A DNA stretch of 64,000 bases from VRUE01 sp963753245 (GTDB lineage Bacteria; Actinomycetota; Thermoleophilia; Solirubrobacterales; 70-9): NCBI GenBank assembly GCA_963753245.1, contig CAVWBK010000007.1, positions 471,048 through 535,047 on the forward strand, read 5' to 3'. The notes below the pieces were generated by a model, which had not been told where the DNA came from, made no database searches, and worked only from the letters and a program-made list of their open reading frames with translations. Positions 53,741-62,499 of this stretch are shown piece after piece. Every line of letters starts with the position of its first letter. The stretch's first letter is position 1. Both the position numbers and the translations under genes were made by a program.

Positions 53741-53772
53741 GACCCGGTGAGGTTTCCCAGCCTCGCCGGGTC
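53741..53772. terminator. Strong hairpin, likely terminator of the lipase gene and of the P5 transcript
   Basis: GACCCGGTGAGG pairs with CCTCGCCGGGTC (12 bp, one G-U) around an 8-base loop. Outer GCAAAC and GTTTGC can extend the stem past a bulge. It lies 19 bases after the lipase stop on the minus strand and about 110 bases after P5 on the plus strand. Confidence 0.65.
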
Positions 53773-53790
53773 GTTTGCGTCAGGGTCCAG

Positions 53791-54723
53791 TCAGCCACCG
53801 ACGATCGGCGCCACCGCGACGCAGCGAATCGCTGCGCTGTGGGCCGGATCCAGGGAGTTGAGGACATCGGCGTCGGCGATCTGGTCGTAGGGCATCGAGA
53901 GGTGCTCGCCCCGGTCGGCCGGGCATTGGCTCTGCAGCAGGATGTTGGTCACCTGCGGCCCGGCCGCCAGGAAGGCCGAGCTGTAGGGGGTGACGACCTC
54001 GTCGTATTGGGACTCGATCACCGTGTAGCGGATGCCCGGCACCGTGTCCCCGCCGGCGTTCAGTTCGGTCATGAACGGGGATCCCTGTGCCTGCTCTTCG
54101 CAGGCCTCGCAGAGGCCGAGGAAGGCCTCGGCTCCGGGAAGGAAGCTGCCCAGGGTGAAGAGCCCGTTCAGGTCGGTACCGTGGTTTGAGGGGGCGAGCC
54201 CGACCAGGGTCCGCACCCTGCTCCCACCGCCCAGGTACTTGAGGTAGTAGCGCGGCATCATCCCGCCCTGGGAGTGACCGACCAGGTCGACGCGGCGGGC
54301 GCCGGTCGCCGCGAGAACCCGGTCGACGAAGCTCGAGAGCTGTTGCGCGGAGCGGGCGATCTCACCGGTCCCATACACGCCAAGCGCCGCGCTGCCGGCG
54401 CTGGCGCCGTAGTTGAGCGCGAAGACGCAGTAGCCATGGTTGCGCAGCAGGGGCGAGAGGGCCTGCCAGCTATCGGACATGTCGGCGAAGGTGCCGTGGA
54501 CCAGGATCACCGGGCGCGGATGTTCGGCGCTTGGATGACAAGACCAGTCATTTGCACCGGGCGGACTGGCGCTCGGACTCGGCTGCGAATAGCCGAGCAG
54601 TCCGTTGTAGATGACGGGCAACCTTTCCGCAGCCACAGCGTTGGCCGCGAAGGCGAGCCCGGTCGCCAAGACGGATAAAAAAATGAGAAGTGAGCGGCGG
54701 CGCATAGACAGAGAATAGGACAT
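53791..54723 (-). CDS. Secreted lipase/esterase (alpha/beta hydrolase)
   Basis: 310 residues. Signal peptide (LLIFLSVLATGLAFAANAVA), then PVILVHGTFADMSDSW (oxyanion region), nucleophile elbow GHSQGG with Ser151, and probable Asp241 (ESQYDEVVTP) and His274 (RGEHLSMPYD), the order of actinobacterial secreted triacylglycerol lipases. Cysteine pairs (Cys62, Cys99, CEAC at 205-208) fit an exported disulfide-bearing enzyme. ATG 54723 is used; ATG 54705 immediately before the basic MRRRSLL is equally possible. Likely hydrolyses fatty-acid esters outside the cell. It stands alone, with a hairpin after its stop. Confidence 0.9.
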   Translation of the reverse strand: MSYSLSMRRRSLLIFLSVLATGLAFAANAVAAERLPVIYNGLLGYSQPSPSASPPGANDWSCHPSAEHPRPVILVHGTFADMSDSWQALSPLLRNHGYCVFALNYGASAGSAALGVYGTGEIARSAQQLSSFVDRVLAATGARRVDLVGHSQGGMMPRYYLKYLGGGSRVRTLVGLAPSNHGTDLNGLFTLGSFLPGAEAFLGLCEACEEQAQGSPFMTELNAGGDTVPGIRYTVIESQYDEVVTPYSSAFLAAGPQVTNILLQSQCPADRGEHLSMPYDQIADADVLNSLDPAHSAAIRCVAVAPIVGG

Positions 54724-54955
54724 CTACTACCCAAAAGTCAGTACGGAGAGTACCGTCACCGTTGGAGCTCCGAGCTGCGGCACTTCAACTGCGCCGCGCA
54801 TTGACCGACGCTGCCCAGCCCCAGAGCCGCATGGATTTCATCCTTTCTCTCCCCGTGGGGCTCGCCGGGTCGCGCACCTCGGCCCAAAATCTCACCGCTT
54901 TTGAGGGGCCGGTGGGCGCACTGGGCCGCGCTCGCTTAGGGGCCGATTAGCTTCG

Positions 54956-55618
54956 ATGGCTACGATCAAGCGGGTGGCAGAGAAGCGATACCCGCTCGTC
55001 CCGATCGGCGTGATCCTTTTGATCCTCGTCGCGGCGACCCTCGCCTTCCTTCTGCTCAGCGGCGGCGAAGAACTTCCCAACGGAGCGAAGGCGGCGAACG
55101 TCAGCGGCTTTGAGGGAGAGGTCCTCAAGCCGCGCCTGCCGGCCCCAGAAACGACCCTCTCCAACTACACCGGTGAAAGGGTCAGCCTCGGGGCGTTGCG
55201 CGGCAAGCCGCTGCTCGTCACCTTCCTCTACACCCACTGCCCCGAGGTCTGCCCGCTGATTGCCTCCAATCTCGGCGTCACCTTGAAGGAACTCGGCCCC
55301 GATGCGGCCCAGAAGGTCAACGTGGTCGCGATCTCGGTCGACCCCAAGGGCGACACACCCGCCACCGTCTCAAAATTCCTCGCCGAACGCGGTATGAGCG
55401 GCAAAATGGACTACCTGATCGGCGATGCCAAACAGCTTGGCCCGGTCTGGGAAGCGTGGAACGTCGGCTCTGAACGCGATGCCGAAAGCCCGGAATTCAT
55501 CGCCCACTCGGCGCTCGTCTACGGGATCAGCTCCAGCGGCAAGCTGGTGACGATCTATCCGGCGAATTTCAAGCCCTCGCAGATCGTCCACGACCTGCCC
55601 AAGCTCGCCCAGCTCTAG
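54956..55618 (+). CDS. SCO1/SenC-family copper chaperone / thiol redox protein
   Basis: 220 residues: one N-terminal membrane helix (about 15-34) and an extracytoplasmic thioredoxin-fold domain. The copper site CPEVC (Cys95, Cys99) and distal His184 (FIAHSALVYG) match SCO proteins, which deliver copper to the CuA centre of cytochrome c oxidase or reduce its cysteines. It directly abuts the TlpA-like gene at 55619, forming a two-gene unit for oxidase maturation or cell-envelope thiol chemistry. The 232 bases upstream (54724-54955) hold no gene I can support. Confidence 0.92.
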   Translation: MATIKRVAEKRYPLVPIGVILLILVAATLAFLLLSGGEELPNGAKAANVSGFEGEVLKPRLPAPETTLSNYTGERVSLGALRGKPLLVTFLYTHCPEVCPLIASNLGVTLKELGPDAAQKVNVVAISVDPKGDTPATVSKFLAERGMSGKMDYLIGDAKQLGPVWEAWNVGSERDAESPEFIAHSALVYGISSSGKLVTIYPANFKPSQIVHDLPKLAQL

Positions 55619-56113
55619 ATGACGCGGCGGCGCATCGTGACCGCGGCGGCGCTGCTGCTCGCCGCCGTGGCACTGATCGCGGTCGAGATCAAGACCAGCG
55701 GGAAGACCAAGTCCCGCCCGGCTCCGGCCCTGCCCAGCGAGGTCCTCAATCCGCCCCGGGTCGACCTCGCATCGCTGCGTGGCAAACCTGCCCTGGTCAA
55801 TTTCTGGGCGAGCTGGTGCCACCCTTGCCAGCAGGAGGCGCCCGAAATGGAGCGGCTGGCGCGCAGGCTCAACGGTCGCGCCCGCCTGGTCGGTGTCGAT
55901 TGGAGCGATGACCTCGGCAACGCCCGCGCGTTCATACGCGCGCATCGATGGACCTTCCCGGTCCTGCGCGACAGCGGGGCGGTTGGAGAGGAATACGGCA
56001 TCAGCGGCCTGCCGACCACCTTCGTTCTCGATCGCCGCGGGCAGATCGTCGCGACTCTGCGCGGACCCCAGACGCTCACCGACCTCGAGCAGGCGCTGCG
56101 CTCGGTGGGCTGA
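55619..56113 (+). CDS. TlpA-like membrane-anchored thioredoxin
   Basis: 164 residues: signal anchor (TAAALLLAAVALIAVEI) and a thioredoxin fold with active site WCHPC (Cys67, Cys70) and the cis-proline loop GISGLPTTFVLD. TlpA/ResA proteins reduce disulfides outside the membrane, for example on apocytochrome c or SCO proteins. No base separates its ATG from the SCO1 stop at 55618, so translation is coupled. The SCO-TlpA pairing is a familiar route for reducing SCO and CuA cysteines. Confidence 0.92.
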   Translation: MTRRRIVTAAALLLAAVALIAVEIKTSGKTKSRPAPALPSEVLNPPRVDLASLRGKPALVNFWASWCHPCQQEAPEMERLARRLNGRARLVGVDWSDDLGNARAFIRAHRWTFPVLRDSGAVGEEYGISGLPTTFVLDRRGQIVATLRGPQTLTDLEQALRSVG

Positions 56114-56156
56114 GACTTGATCGTGGCCGATCGCGATCAACCCAACGGGAGAATCA

Positions 56157-57245
56157 GTGTGCACGCCTCGCGCCCGCGTTAGCGCTGGTTCCAGCCGGCG
56201 GGTCGTAACCTTGCTCGGCCTCCTGCTGGTCTTTTCGATCTTCGCCGCGACGATCGGGGGCGTCGCCGAGGCTGCGCCGCGGATCGCCGTGCAGGGCAAC
56301 CGACTCGTAGACGGCGCCGGTCACCCGGTCCGCCTGCTCGGCCTCAACCGCTCCGGCAGCGAGTACTCCTGCCAGCAGCGCGACGGCTTCTTTGACGGCC
56401 CCAGCGACGCCGCCTCTATTCGGGTGATGAAGAGCTGGCATATCAATGCCGTCCGCCTGCCGCTCAACGAGACCTGCTGGCTGGGAATTAACGGGATCTC
56501 TGCGCGCCTTGGCGGGGTCGCCTACCAGGCCGCGATCAGGGCTTATGTGAGCCGCCTCGAGCGGGCCGGCCTCTACGTGATCCTCGATCTCCACGTCGCC
56601 GCCCCCGGCGACCAAGAGGCGACCGGGATCATCCCGATGCCCGACGCTGACCACGCCCCCGATTTCTGGCGCGGCGTGGCCAGCGCCTACCGCGATGATC
56701 ACTCGGTTCTCTTCGATCTCTACAACGAGCCCCACAATGTCGGCTGGCGCTGTTGGGAGCGCGGTTGTGAGATCCATGACCCCCGCGTCGGCAGCTATCG
56801 CGCCGCGGGGATGGGCGAACTGGTCAGCGCCGTGCGCTCCACCGGCGCCGGCCAACCGCTCCTGCTCGGCGGCGTCGGCTGGTCCCGCAATCTCGACCAG
56901 TGGCTGGCCCACCTGCCACCCGACCCCCGGCACGCCGAGGTCGCCTCCAACCACACCTACAACTTCGCCGCCTGCTACTCGGTTTGTCGCAGCGCCCTAA
57001 CCCGCATCGCCCGTCGCCACCCGGTGATCACCGGTGAGATGGGCGAGGGCGATTGTCGTGACACCTACATCGACCCCTACATGCGCTGGGCCGATCAGCA
57101 CGGGATCTCCTACCTGGCCTGGGCCTGGGATACCCACGGCGGCTGGACCTGTCGCTCCGGCCCGTCGCTGATCCGCGCCTATGACGGCTCGCCGACCGGC
57201 TTTGGCGTCGGCTATCGCGAACACCTGCGGGCGCTTGCGCGCTAG
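56157..57245 (+). CDS. Secreted GH5-family glycoside hydrolase (cellulase-like)
   Basis: 362 residues. Signal peptide (VVTLLGLLLVFSIFAATIGG) and a TIM-barrel domain with GH5 landmarks: RLLGLNRSGSEY, NAVRLPLNETCW, the acid/base in FDLYNEPHN (Glu191) and the probable nucleophile in ITGEMGEGDC (Glu294). It would cleave beta-glycosidic links such as beta-1,4-glucan or mannan outside the cell; the substrate is not readable. GTG 56157 follows AACGGGAGAA. Several cysteines suggest disulfides. Its stop shares the four bases CTAG (57242-57245) with the converging cupredoxin gene. Confidence 0.9.
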   Translation: MCTPRARVSAGSSRRVVTLLGLLLVFSIFAATIGGVAEAAPRIAVQGNRLVDGAGHPVRLLGLNRSGSEYSCQQRDGFFDGPSDAASIRVMKSWHINAVRLPLNETCWLGINGISARLGGVAYQAAIRAYVSRLERAGLYVILDLHVAAPGDQEATGIIPMPDADHAPDFWRGVASAYRDDHSVLFDLYNEPHNVGWRCWERGCEIHDPRVGSYRAAGMGELVSAVRSTGAGQPLLLGGVGWSRNLDQWLAHLPPDPRHAEVASNHTYNFAACYSVCRSALTRIARRHPVITGEMGEGDCRDTYIDPYMRWADQHGISYLAWAWDTHGGWTCRSGPSLIRAYDGSPTGFGVGYREHLRALAR

Positions 57246-57817
57246 CCGCCGCCGACCACCAGGGTCGCGTGCATGCCTTTTTCCCTGTGCTGGAAGAGGC
57301 TGCAGTAGAGCTGGTAGGTGCCCGGCGGCAGGTTCAGCCGGGCGCTCGTACGTTCAGCGGATGCCGCTTCGGGGACCGCCAGGGGCGGTTCGTCGCTGCC
57401 TTCGCGCTGCAGTTTGAGGTTGTGGTTGTCTTCGCCTTCGTTGTTGAGTTCGACCACCACTTCGCCGCTGCTGACTTCTGGCCGCGAGAGCGTGTAGCTC
57501 CACTCGACGGCCTTGACGCTCAGGTGGGAGACCGCCGGCTTCACTTCTTCCAGCGGCGGCTCTTCGATCGGAAACGGGGCCGGCGTCGCCGGCGGCGCAG
57601 CGGGCGGCGGTTCGCAGGTCCACCAGTGCCTCACCCGCCTCACCGCCCGCCGCCGTCCGTCGCGGCGGACCTGGCGGACGACGCGCCTGGAGTGCCGCCG
57701 CCAGGTGCAGCCTTCCCTGGCGGCCGGCGCGGCGGCGGCGAAGGAGCCGAGCGCGGCGGGCATGATCAGGGCGCCGATCAGCCCGGCGCCGATCAGCCCG
57801 GCGGCCGTCCGCCTCAT
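57242..57817 (-). CDS. Secreted cupredoxin (type 1 copper) protein with Arg-rich segment
   Basis: 191 residues from ATG 57817, which overlaps the DUF1501 stop (ATGA). Signal peptide (GLIGAGLIGALIMPAALGSF). Next is an unusual segment rich in Arg and His between two cysteines (Cys37 and Cys68: REGCTWRRHSRR ... RHWWTC), a Pro-rich linker, and a cupredoxin domain (about 95-190) with the type 1 copper ligands His132 (NHNL), Cys172 (YCSL), His177 (HREKGM) and Met182. It probably carries electrons or binds copper outside the cell. Third gene of a DUF1800-DUF1501-cupredoxin operon. Confidence 0.88.
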   Translation of the reverse strand: MRRTAAGLIGAGLIGALIMPAALGSFAAAAPAAREGCTWRRHSRRVVRQVRRDGRRRAVRRVRHWWTCEPPPAAPPATPAPFPIEEPPLEEVKPAVSHLSVKAVEWSYTLSRPEVSSGEVVVELNNEGEDNHNLKLQREGSDEPPLAVPEAASAERTSARLNLPPGTYQLYCSLFQHREKGMHATLVVGGG

Positions 57818-59163
57818 GCCTTGACCAGGGTCGGCCGGGCAAACCCCGACGCCCCCGGGATGATCGATTCCGCATCGTGTCCCAGCCACTGCTCAAGAAG
57901 CGAGCAGTACATCGCCCGGAAGTCGCTGGTCACGCGGACGTTTTCGTTTTCATCAAGCGTCCCGAGGCCGGGAAATTCACCGACCATCTCGCCCTGGGCT
58001 TTGGCACCGACGACGAAGGCGCAGCCCGCGGCGCCGTGGTCGGTGCCCCGTGAGGCGTTCTCCTCGGGCCGGCGCCCGAACTCGCTCCACATCTCGACCA
58101 TGACGCGGTCGGCGAGTCCCCGCGCCTCGAGGTCGCGCTGGAAGGCGAGGATGCCTTCGCAGGTCTCGCGCAGGCCCTTTGCCAGGTCTTCGGCCTCATC
58201 GGCGTGGGTGTCATAGCCGCCCGAGGCGCGTACCGTCACGACCCGCATCGGCAGGCCGATGGCGATGAAGGCCGCGAGGCCGGCGAGCTTGTGGGAGAAC
58301 TCCGTTTCGGGGTAGGAGACCGGGCTGGTGAAGGTCCCGACTCCGCCCAGGTCGGTGCGCAGCTTGTCGGTCTGGGCCGTCGCTTTGCGCACCTGGGCGA
58401 GGCCAGGCGAGTCGGAGGGCAGGGAGCCAAAGCGAGCAAAGCTCTTGTACATCTCGTCAGAGACCGGCTCGCTGACCGGCGACCAGAGGTCATAGCCGTC
58501 GACGCTGTCGATCGCCGCCACCGGCCGTTCGGCCGTGGCGATCATCGGCGAGAGGCTGCCATCCATCGAGAGGCCCTGCAGCGGGTTGTCATCCTCGCCG
58601 ACCTGATCGATGTAGCGGCCCATCCAGCCGGTTTGAAAGCCGAGGTCGAGCTCGCCGATCTCGTAGTAGTGGCGCGAGGTGAAATGCGATTGGTCGGGAT
58701 GGTCATAGCCGATCGCCGGGAAGGCGCTGACCTTGCCCTCGTCGTGCAGGGTCGCCAGCCCTTCGGCCGAGGGGTGCCAGCGCAGCCGCGGGTCCTCGCT
58801 GAATTCGGTGCCGGCGTTGGGGGCGAGCGCGAGGTTTGGCCGCAGCTGCGAGTAGCGCGGGTCGCCGACCGGAGCGAGCACGCTGAGCGCGTCGATGCCA
58901 CCATCAAAAAAGACCGAGACCAGAATCTTGTCACTCGGCGCGGCCTGGGCGATGCCCTGCTCAAAGGCGGCGAGGGGGATCTTCGAGGCGCCGTAGACGG
59001 CCAACGCGAGGCCGGCGCTTCGCGAGAGGAAGCTGCGCCTCGAGAGGCCGGTGCCCGCCGGCTTCGGCATGCCCGGCTCAATCGCCGGCAGTCCCTTGCC
59101 GGCCTCCGCCGCGGCGGAGCGCAGGAGCTGGGAGCGGGTGTAGTTGCTGCAGCAGCTGTGCAT
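57814..59163 (-). CDS. DUF1501-family Tat-exported protein
   Basis: 449 residues. A twin-arginine signal (LSRRSFLSRSAGLALAVYGA) lies at about 40-60, then the DUF1501 body: FDGGIDALSVLAP, HPDQSHFTSRHYYEIG, GGYDTHADEAEDLAKGL, EMWSEFGRRPEEN and GTDHGAAGCAFVVG. The family resembles sulfatase/phosphatase-fold proteins and is nearly always encoded with DUF1800; its reaction is unknown. It starts 13 bases after the DUF1800 stop and overlaps the cupredoxin gene. The three are surely one operon. Confidence 0.92.
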   Translation of the reverse strand: MHSCCSNYTRSQLLRSAAAEAGKGLPAIEPGMPKPAGTGLSRRSFLSRSAGLALAVYGASKIPLAAFEQGIAQAAPSDKILVSVFFDGGIDALSVLAPVGDPRYSQLRPNLALAPNAGTEFSEDPRLRWHPSAEGLATLHDEGKVSAFPAIGYDHPDQSHFTSRHYYEIGELDLGFQTGWMGRYIDQVGEDDNPLQGLSMDGSLSPMIATAERPVAAIDSVDGYDLWSPVSEPVSDEMYKSFARFGSLPSDSPGLAQVRKATAQTDKLRTDLGGVGTFTSPVSYPETEFSHKLAGLAAFIAIGLPMRVVTVRASGGYDTHADEAEDLAKGLRETCEGILAFQRDLEARGLADRVMVEMWSEFGRRPEENASRGTDHGAAGCAFVVGAKAQGEMVGEFPGLGTLDENENVRVTSDFRAMYCSLLEQWLGHDAESIIPGASGFARPTLVKA

Positions 59164-59176
59164 GCTCAGCTTCCCC

Positions 59177-60754
59177 TCATTGCAGGATCATGTCCGGGCT
59201 GACGCCGATCAGCTGCAGCAGGGCGTTTTGCCGCAGGGCCCGGTATGGGCCCTGCTCCCAGTCGGCGCTTGCCAGGGTTTCGACCCGGCGGCCGAGGTCC
59301 AGAAGCTCGGCCCGGTGTTCGTCGCGAAGCGTCGGTGAGCCCCAGGAACCGAGCGCCCGGGCGAGCGCTTCTTCGGGGTTCTCGGTGCTGCTGTACTGAT
59401 CGTTCCAGGCGTCGACCGAGATGCCTTCGAGGACATAATCGACCGTGTTCCAGCGCGCCCGCATGCGCGAGGTGTCAAGCCAGCGGGTGTCATCCCAACC
59501 GGAGACGTTGGGCGGCCAGAAAAGCAGCTGTCCGGCCTGTTCGCACAGCCAGGCCCAGGCCGCGGTATCGATATAGCGACCGACTGAGCGCAACATCCCG
59601 GCGAGCTGGACCACGGGTGGTTTCACCATCGGCGGCCCTTCGTAGAGGTCGGGGCTCATCAGGATCGTCTCGAGCACCGGCCGGATCGCCCACCCCGAGC
59701 CCCGGTAGGTGTTGATCAGCCCTTCGGTGGTTGCCTGGCTGGCCGGCTGGGGGATGAAATAGCTCCACAGCTTGGCGACGAAAAAGGAGGGGTGAAGCGG
59801 GTTTTCGACGCACAGACGAGGCGAGTCTTCCCAGTTCCAGTTGCCGGTCTGGCCGAACACCGTCTTCATCCCGGTGTCATGACGGTTGGGATCAAAGCGG
59901 AAGTTGTGGGCACCGAGCTCATTTGACCATTCATAGGTCCAGCCGGTCAGCGCCCGCGCCTGTTCGCGGATGTCGTCCTCGGTGTAGGCGCCGCGGTCGG
60001 CGCCCAGCGAGAAGAGCTCCATCATCTCGCGGCCGTAGTTCTCGTTGGGAGCCTGCTTGGTGTTTTCGTCCCCGTTTAGCCATTGCAGCATCGCCGGGTC
60101 GACGGTGACCGCCTTGAAGAGGTCGAGGAAGGAGCCAAAGCAGGCCGAGCGGAAAAGGTTGGACTGGTCGATCATCTGCTGCTGTTTGGAGACCCCCGCG
60201 TTGGATGTCGCAAACCAGTCATGGAGGACGAGCGCCATCCGCTCGACCAGGGGCTGGTCGCTGCGCACCATTCGGTCGAGGAACCAGAGATGATCGTGTC
60301 CCCAGGCATCGGCGGGGGCGATCGGATCGCCTTCTTCATCGACCGGCGCCGGCCCGTGCAGGGTGGCGGTCCCGCTGGGGCGACTCAGCGACTGGACCGC
60401 GCCGACCAGGCCGAGGTTGGCGAGCTGCTCGGCCTGTCCGGGGATCGCGCCGAATCCGGCCCGCTGCAGCAGCCGCGTCGCCTGCGCGGTGCCGAACGGA
60501 CCCTGGTAGGCGCCGGGCGGGCGCGGATCGCGATTGAGTGGCGCCGCGCAGCGATCCGCGGGGCGTGGTCCGGGGCCGCGGTGGTGGTGGCGAGGAGGCT
60601 TGTGCTTGTGGCGGACGATGTAGGCCTGCACGCGCCAGCCGCATTCGCCGTAATGCACCCAGCGATAGTGCTTGTCCCGCCAGACCCGCTTGTGGGCGCG
60701 GTGACTGGGCTTCCTTGGACGAGACGCGCTCGGTGTCGCTTGCGGAATTGCCAT
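59177..60754 (-). CDS. DUF1800-family protein with His/Arg-rich N-terminus
   Basis: 525 residues. The DUF1800 domain spans about 87-520 (ATRLLQRAGFG; MALVLHDWFATSNAG; NENYGREMMELFSLG; DIREQARALTGWTY; FFVAKLWSYFIPQP; LFWPPNVSGWDD). The first 80 residues are rich in His, Arg, Lys and Trp (HKRVWRDKHYRWVHYGECGW; HKHKPPRHHHRG), and no ordinary signal peptide is visible. This differs from most family members and recalls the basic tails of the surface proteins in this window. First gene of the DUF1800-DUF1501-cupredoxin operon. Function unknown, probably envelope-associated via its partner. Confidence 0.9.
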   Translation of the reverse strand: MAIPQATPSASRPRKPSHRAHKRVWRDKHYRWVHYGECGWRVQAYIVRHKHKPPRHHHRGPGPRPADRCAAPLNRDPRPPGAYQGPFGTAQATRLLQRAGFGAIPGQAEQLANLGLVGAVQSLSRPSGTATLHGPAPVDEEGDPIAPADAWGHDHLWFLDRMVRSDQPLVERMALVLHDWFATSNAGVSKQQQMIDQSNLFRSACFGSFLDLFKAVTVDPAMLQWLNGDENTKQAPNENYGREMMELFSLGADRGAYTEDDIREQARALTGWTYEWSNELGAHNFRFDPNRHDTGMKTVFGQTGNWNWEDSPRLCVENPLHPSFFVAKLWSYFIPQPASQATTEGLINTYRGSGWAIRPVLETILMSPDLYEGPPMVKPPVVQLAGMLRSVGRYIDTAAWAWLCEQAGQLLFWPPNVSGWDDTRWLDTSRMRARWNTVDYVLEGISVDAWNDQYSSTENPEEALARALGSWGSPTLRDEHRAELLDLGRRVETLASADWEQGPYRALRQNALLQLIGVSPDMILQ

Positions 60755-60888
60755 TGCGGGCGTAGGGCTCTCTCGGACCCGAAAGCAATCGGTCGGCAGA
60801 GGCAGGCGAGGCTTGAGGGATGGCGCTGGGTCTGGACGTAAGGACTAGAGGCGCTCAGCGGGGTGTCGACCGAGGGGTGATCCGTCCT

Positions 60889-60902
60889 ACCTAAGCTTAG
60901 GT
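60889..60902. promoter_or_regulatory. Perfect 14-bp palindrome before the second DHA2 exporter
   Basis: ACCTAAGCTTAGGT is fully self-complementary and ends 5 bases before ATG 60908. In that place a bound repressor would block transcription or initiation. The regulator is not encoded next to it. Confidence 0.55.
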
Positions 60903-60907
60903 GCCGA

Positions 60908-62368
60908 ATGTCTGACTCGAAGACCGCAACCGATCGCATCGAGCCCTACGTCTGGAAGATCGCCGGGGTCGTGATCCTGGGCATGACGATGTCGATTCTC
61001 GACACGACGATCGTCAACGTCGCGCTCGACACCCTGAGCAAGGATCTGCATGCCACGATCGCCCAGATCCAGTGGGTCGCCACCGGCTATCTGCTCGCCC
61101 TGGCGGCGGTCATCCCCCTGACCGGGTGGGCGGCCAGGCGCTTCGGTGCCAAGCGCGTCTACCTCTCCTCGATCGTCCTCTTCACCCTCGGCTCGGCGCT
61201 CTGCGGGCTGGCCGAATCAAGCACCTCGCTGATCCTCTTCCGCGTCCTGCAGGGCGTCGGGGGCGGAATGATCATGCCTGTCGCGCAGATGATCATGGCC
61301 GAGGTCGCAGGGCCCAAACGGATGGGCAAGGTGATGGGGATCGTCGTCATGCCGGCGATGCTTGCCCCGATTCTCGGCCCGGTCCTCGGTGGTGTGATCC
61401 TCGAGAACCTTCACTGGTCGTGGATCTTCTTCGTCAACGTCCCGATCGGGATCCTCGCCGCGATCCTCGGCATTCGGATGCTGCCTGACTCCGACCTCGG
61501 CGAGGCCGGAAAGCTAGATGTCGTCGGCCTCGCTCTGCTCGTCACCAGCATGCCGCTGACCGTCTACGGGCTCTCGGAGATCGCCACGCAGGGGAGCTTC
61601 ACGGCGCCGAGCGTGGTCTACCCGATCGCGATCGGCCTGGCGCTGATCACCGCCTTCGGCTGGCACGCGCTGCGGGTCGAGCGACCGCTGCTCGATGTCC
61701 GTCTCTACGCCAACCGCGTCTTTGCCGCCGCATCGCTGACCACCTTCGGCCTCGGCGCCGCCCTCTTTGGCGCGATGATCCTGGTGCCGCTCTACTACCA
61801 GCAGGTCCGTCACGAGAGTGTGATTGTCACCGGCCTTCTGGTCGGACCGCAGGGGCTGGGGATGCTGCTGGTCGCTCCCTGGATTGCCCGCCTTACCCAG
61901 CGCTTCGGCGGCGGCCGTGTCGCGGTCGTCGGCGTCTCGGTCCTCGGCCTCAGCTCTCTGCCGCTGGCCTTCATCACCGCCCACACCTCGATCCTTCTGC
62001 TCTCGATCCTGCTGCTTGCGCGCGGGGTCGGCATTGGGCTCTCCTTCATCCCGACCACGACGGTCGCCTTCGCCTCGCTGCGCACGGATCAGCTCTCCGA
62101 CGCGACCCCGCAGATGAACGTCCTGCAGCGGGTGGGAGGCGCGATCGGGACTGCGGTGCTTGCTGTGGTGCTGCAGCGCGCCAGCGTCGGTGCCAACACT
62201 CCCGAAGAGCTTGCGAGCGCCTTCGGTACCGCCTACTGGTGGGCGCTGGGGATCGTCGTCCTCTCGCTGATCCCGTGTGTGGTCCTGCTCCGCGCGGAGG
62301 GGCCGAAAAAACCGATCAGCTCCGCCGAGGAGATCGCCGAGGCGGGCGTCGAGCCGCTCGGAGCATAG
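60908..62368 (+). CDS. DHA2-family (EmrB/QacA) multidrug exporter
   Basis: 486 residues, 14 predicted helices. TM1 has LDTTIVNVALDTLSKDL, followed by WVATGYLLALAAVIPLTGW and motif A (AARRFGAKRVYL), then motif C-like GPVLGGVI in TM5. It is more distant from the exporter at 4160 than a recent duplicate would be. Transcribed alone, converging on the gene at 62530; a perfect palindrome at 60889-60902 suggests repressor control. Substrate unknown; proton-coupled drug or metabolite efflux is the family role. Confidence 0.92.
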   Translation: MSDSKTATDRIEPYVWKIAGVVILGMTMSILDTTIVNVALDTLSKDLHATIAQIQWVATGYLLALAAVIPLTGWAARRFGAKRVYLSSIVLFTLGSALCGLAESSTSLILFRVLQGVGGGMIMPVAQMIMAEVAGPKRMGKVMGIVVMPAMLAPILGPVLGGVILENLHWSWIFFVNVPIGILAAILGIRMLPDSDLGEAGKLDVVGLALLVTSMPLTVYGLSEIATQGSFTAPSVVYPIAIGLALITAFGWHALRVERPLLDVRLYANRVFAAASLTTFGLGAALFGAMILVPLYYQQVRHESVIVTGLLVGPQGLGMLLVAPWIARLTQRFGGGRVAVVGVSVLGLSSLPLAFITAHTSILLLSILLLARGVGIGLSFIPTTTVAFASLRTDQLSDATPQMNVLQRVGGAIGTAVLAVVLQRASVGANTPEELASAFGTAYWWALGIVVLSLIPCVVLLRAEGPKKPISSAEEIAEAGVEPLGA

Positions 62369-62499
62369 GACGCCTCCAGAGCGTTCGCGACCGCGGCCCA
62401 GTTGTAGAACCCGCCACCCCTCCAGGTTTCGAGGTTGTGGGGGCCTTCATGCAGGCTGCCTTGCCGACGGAGCCGCAGGGGGTCGGCTGGCCGAGGTGC

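Noticed and set aside
54762..54950. 62-residue plus-strand open frame between lipase and SCO1 genes
   Set aside because: No ribosome site, no homology pattern, and a composition like non-coding DNA.
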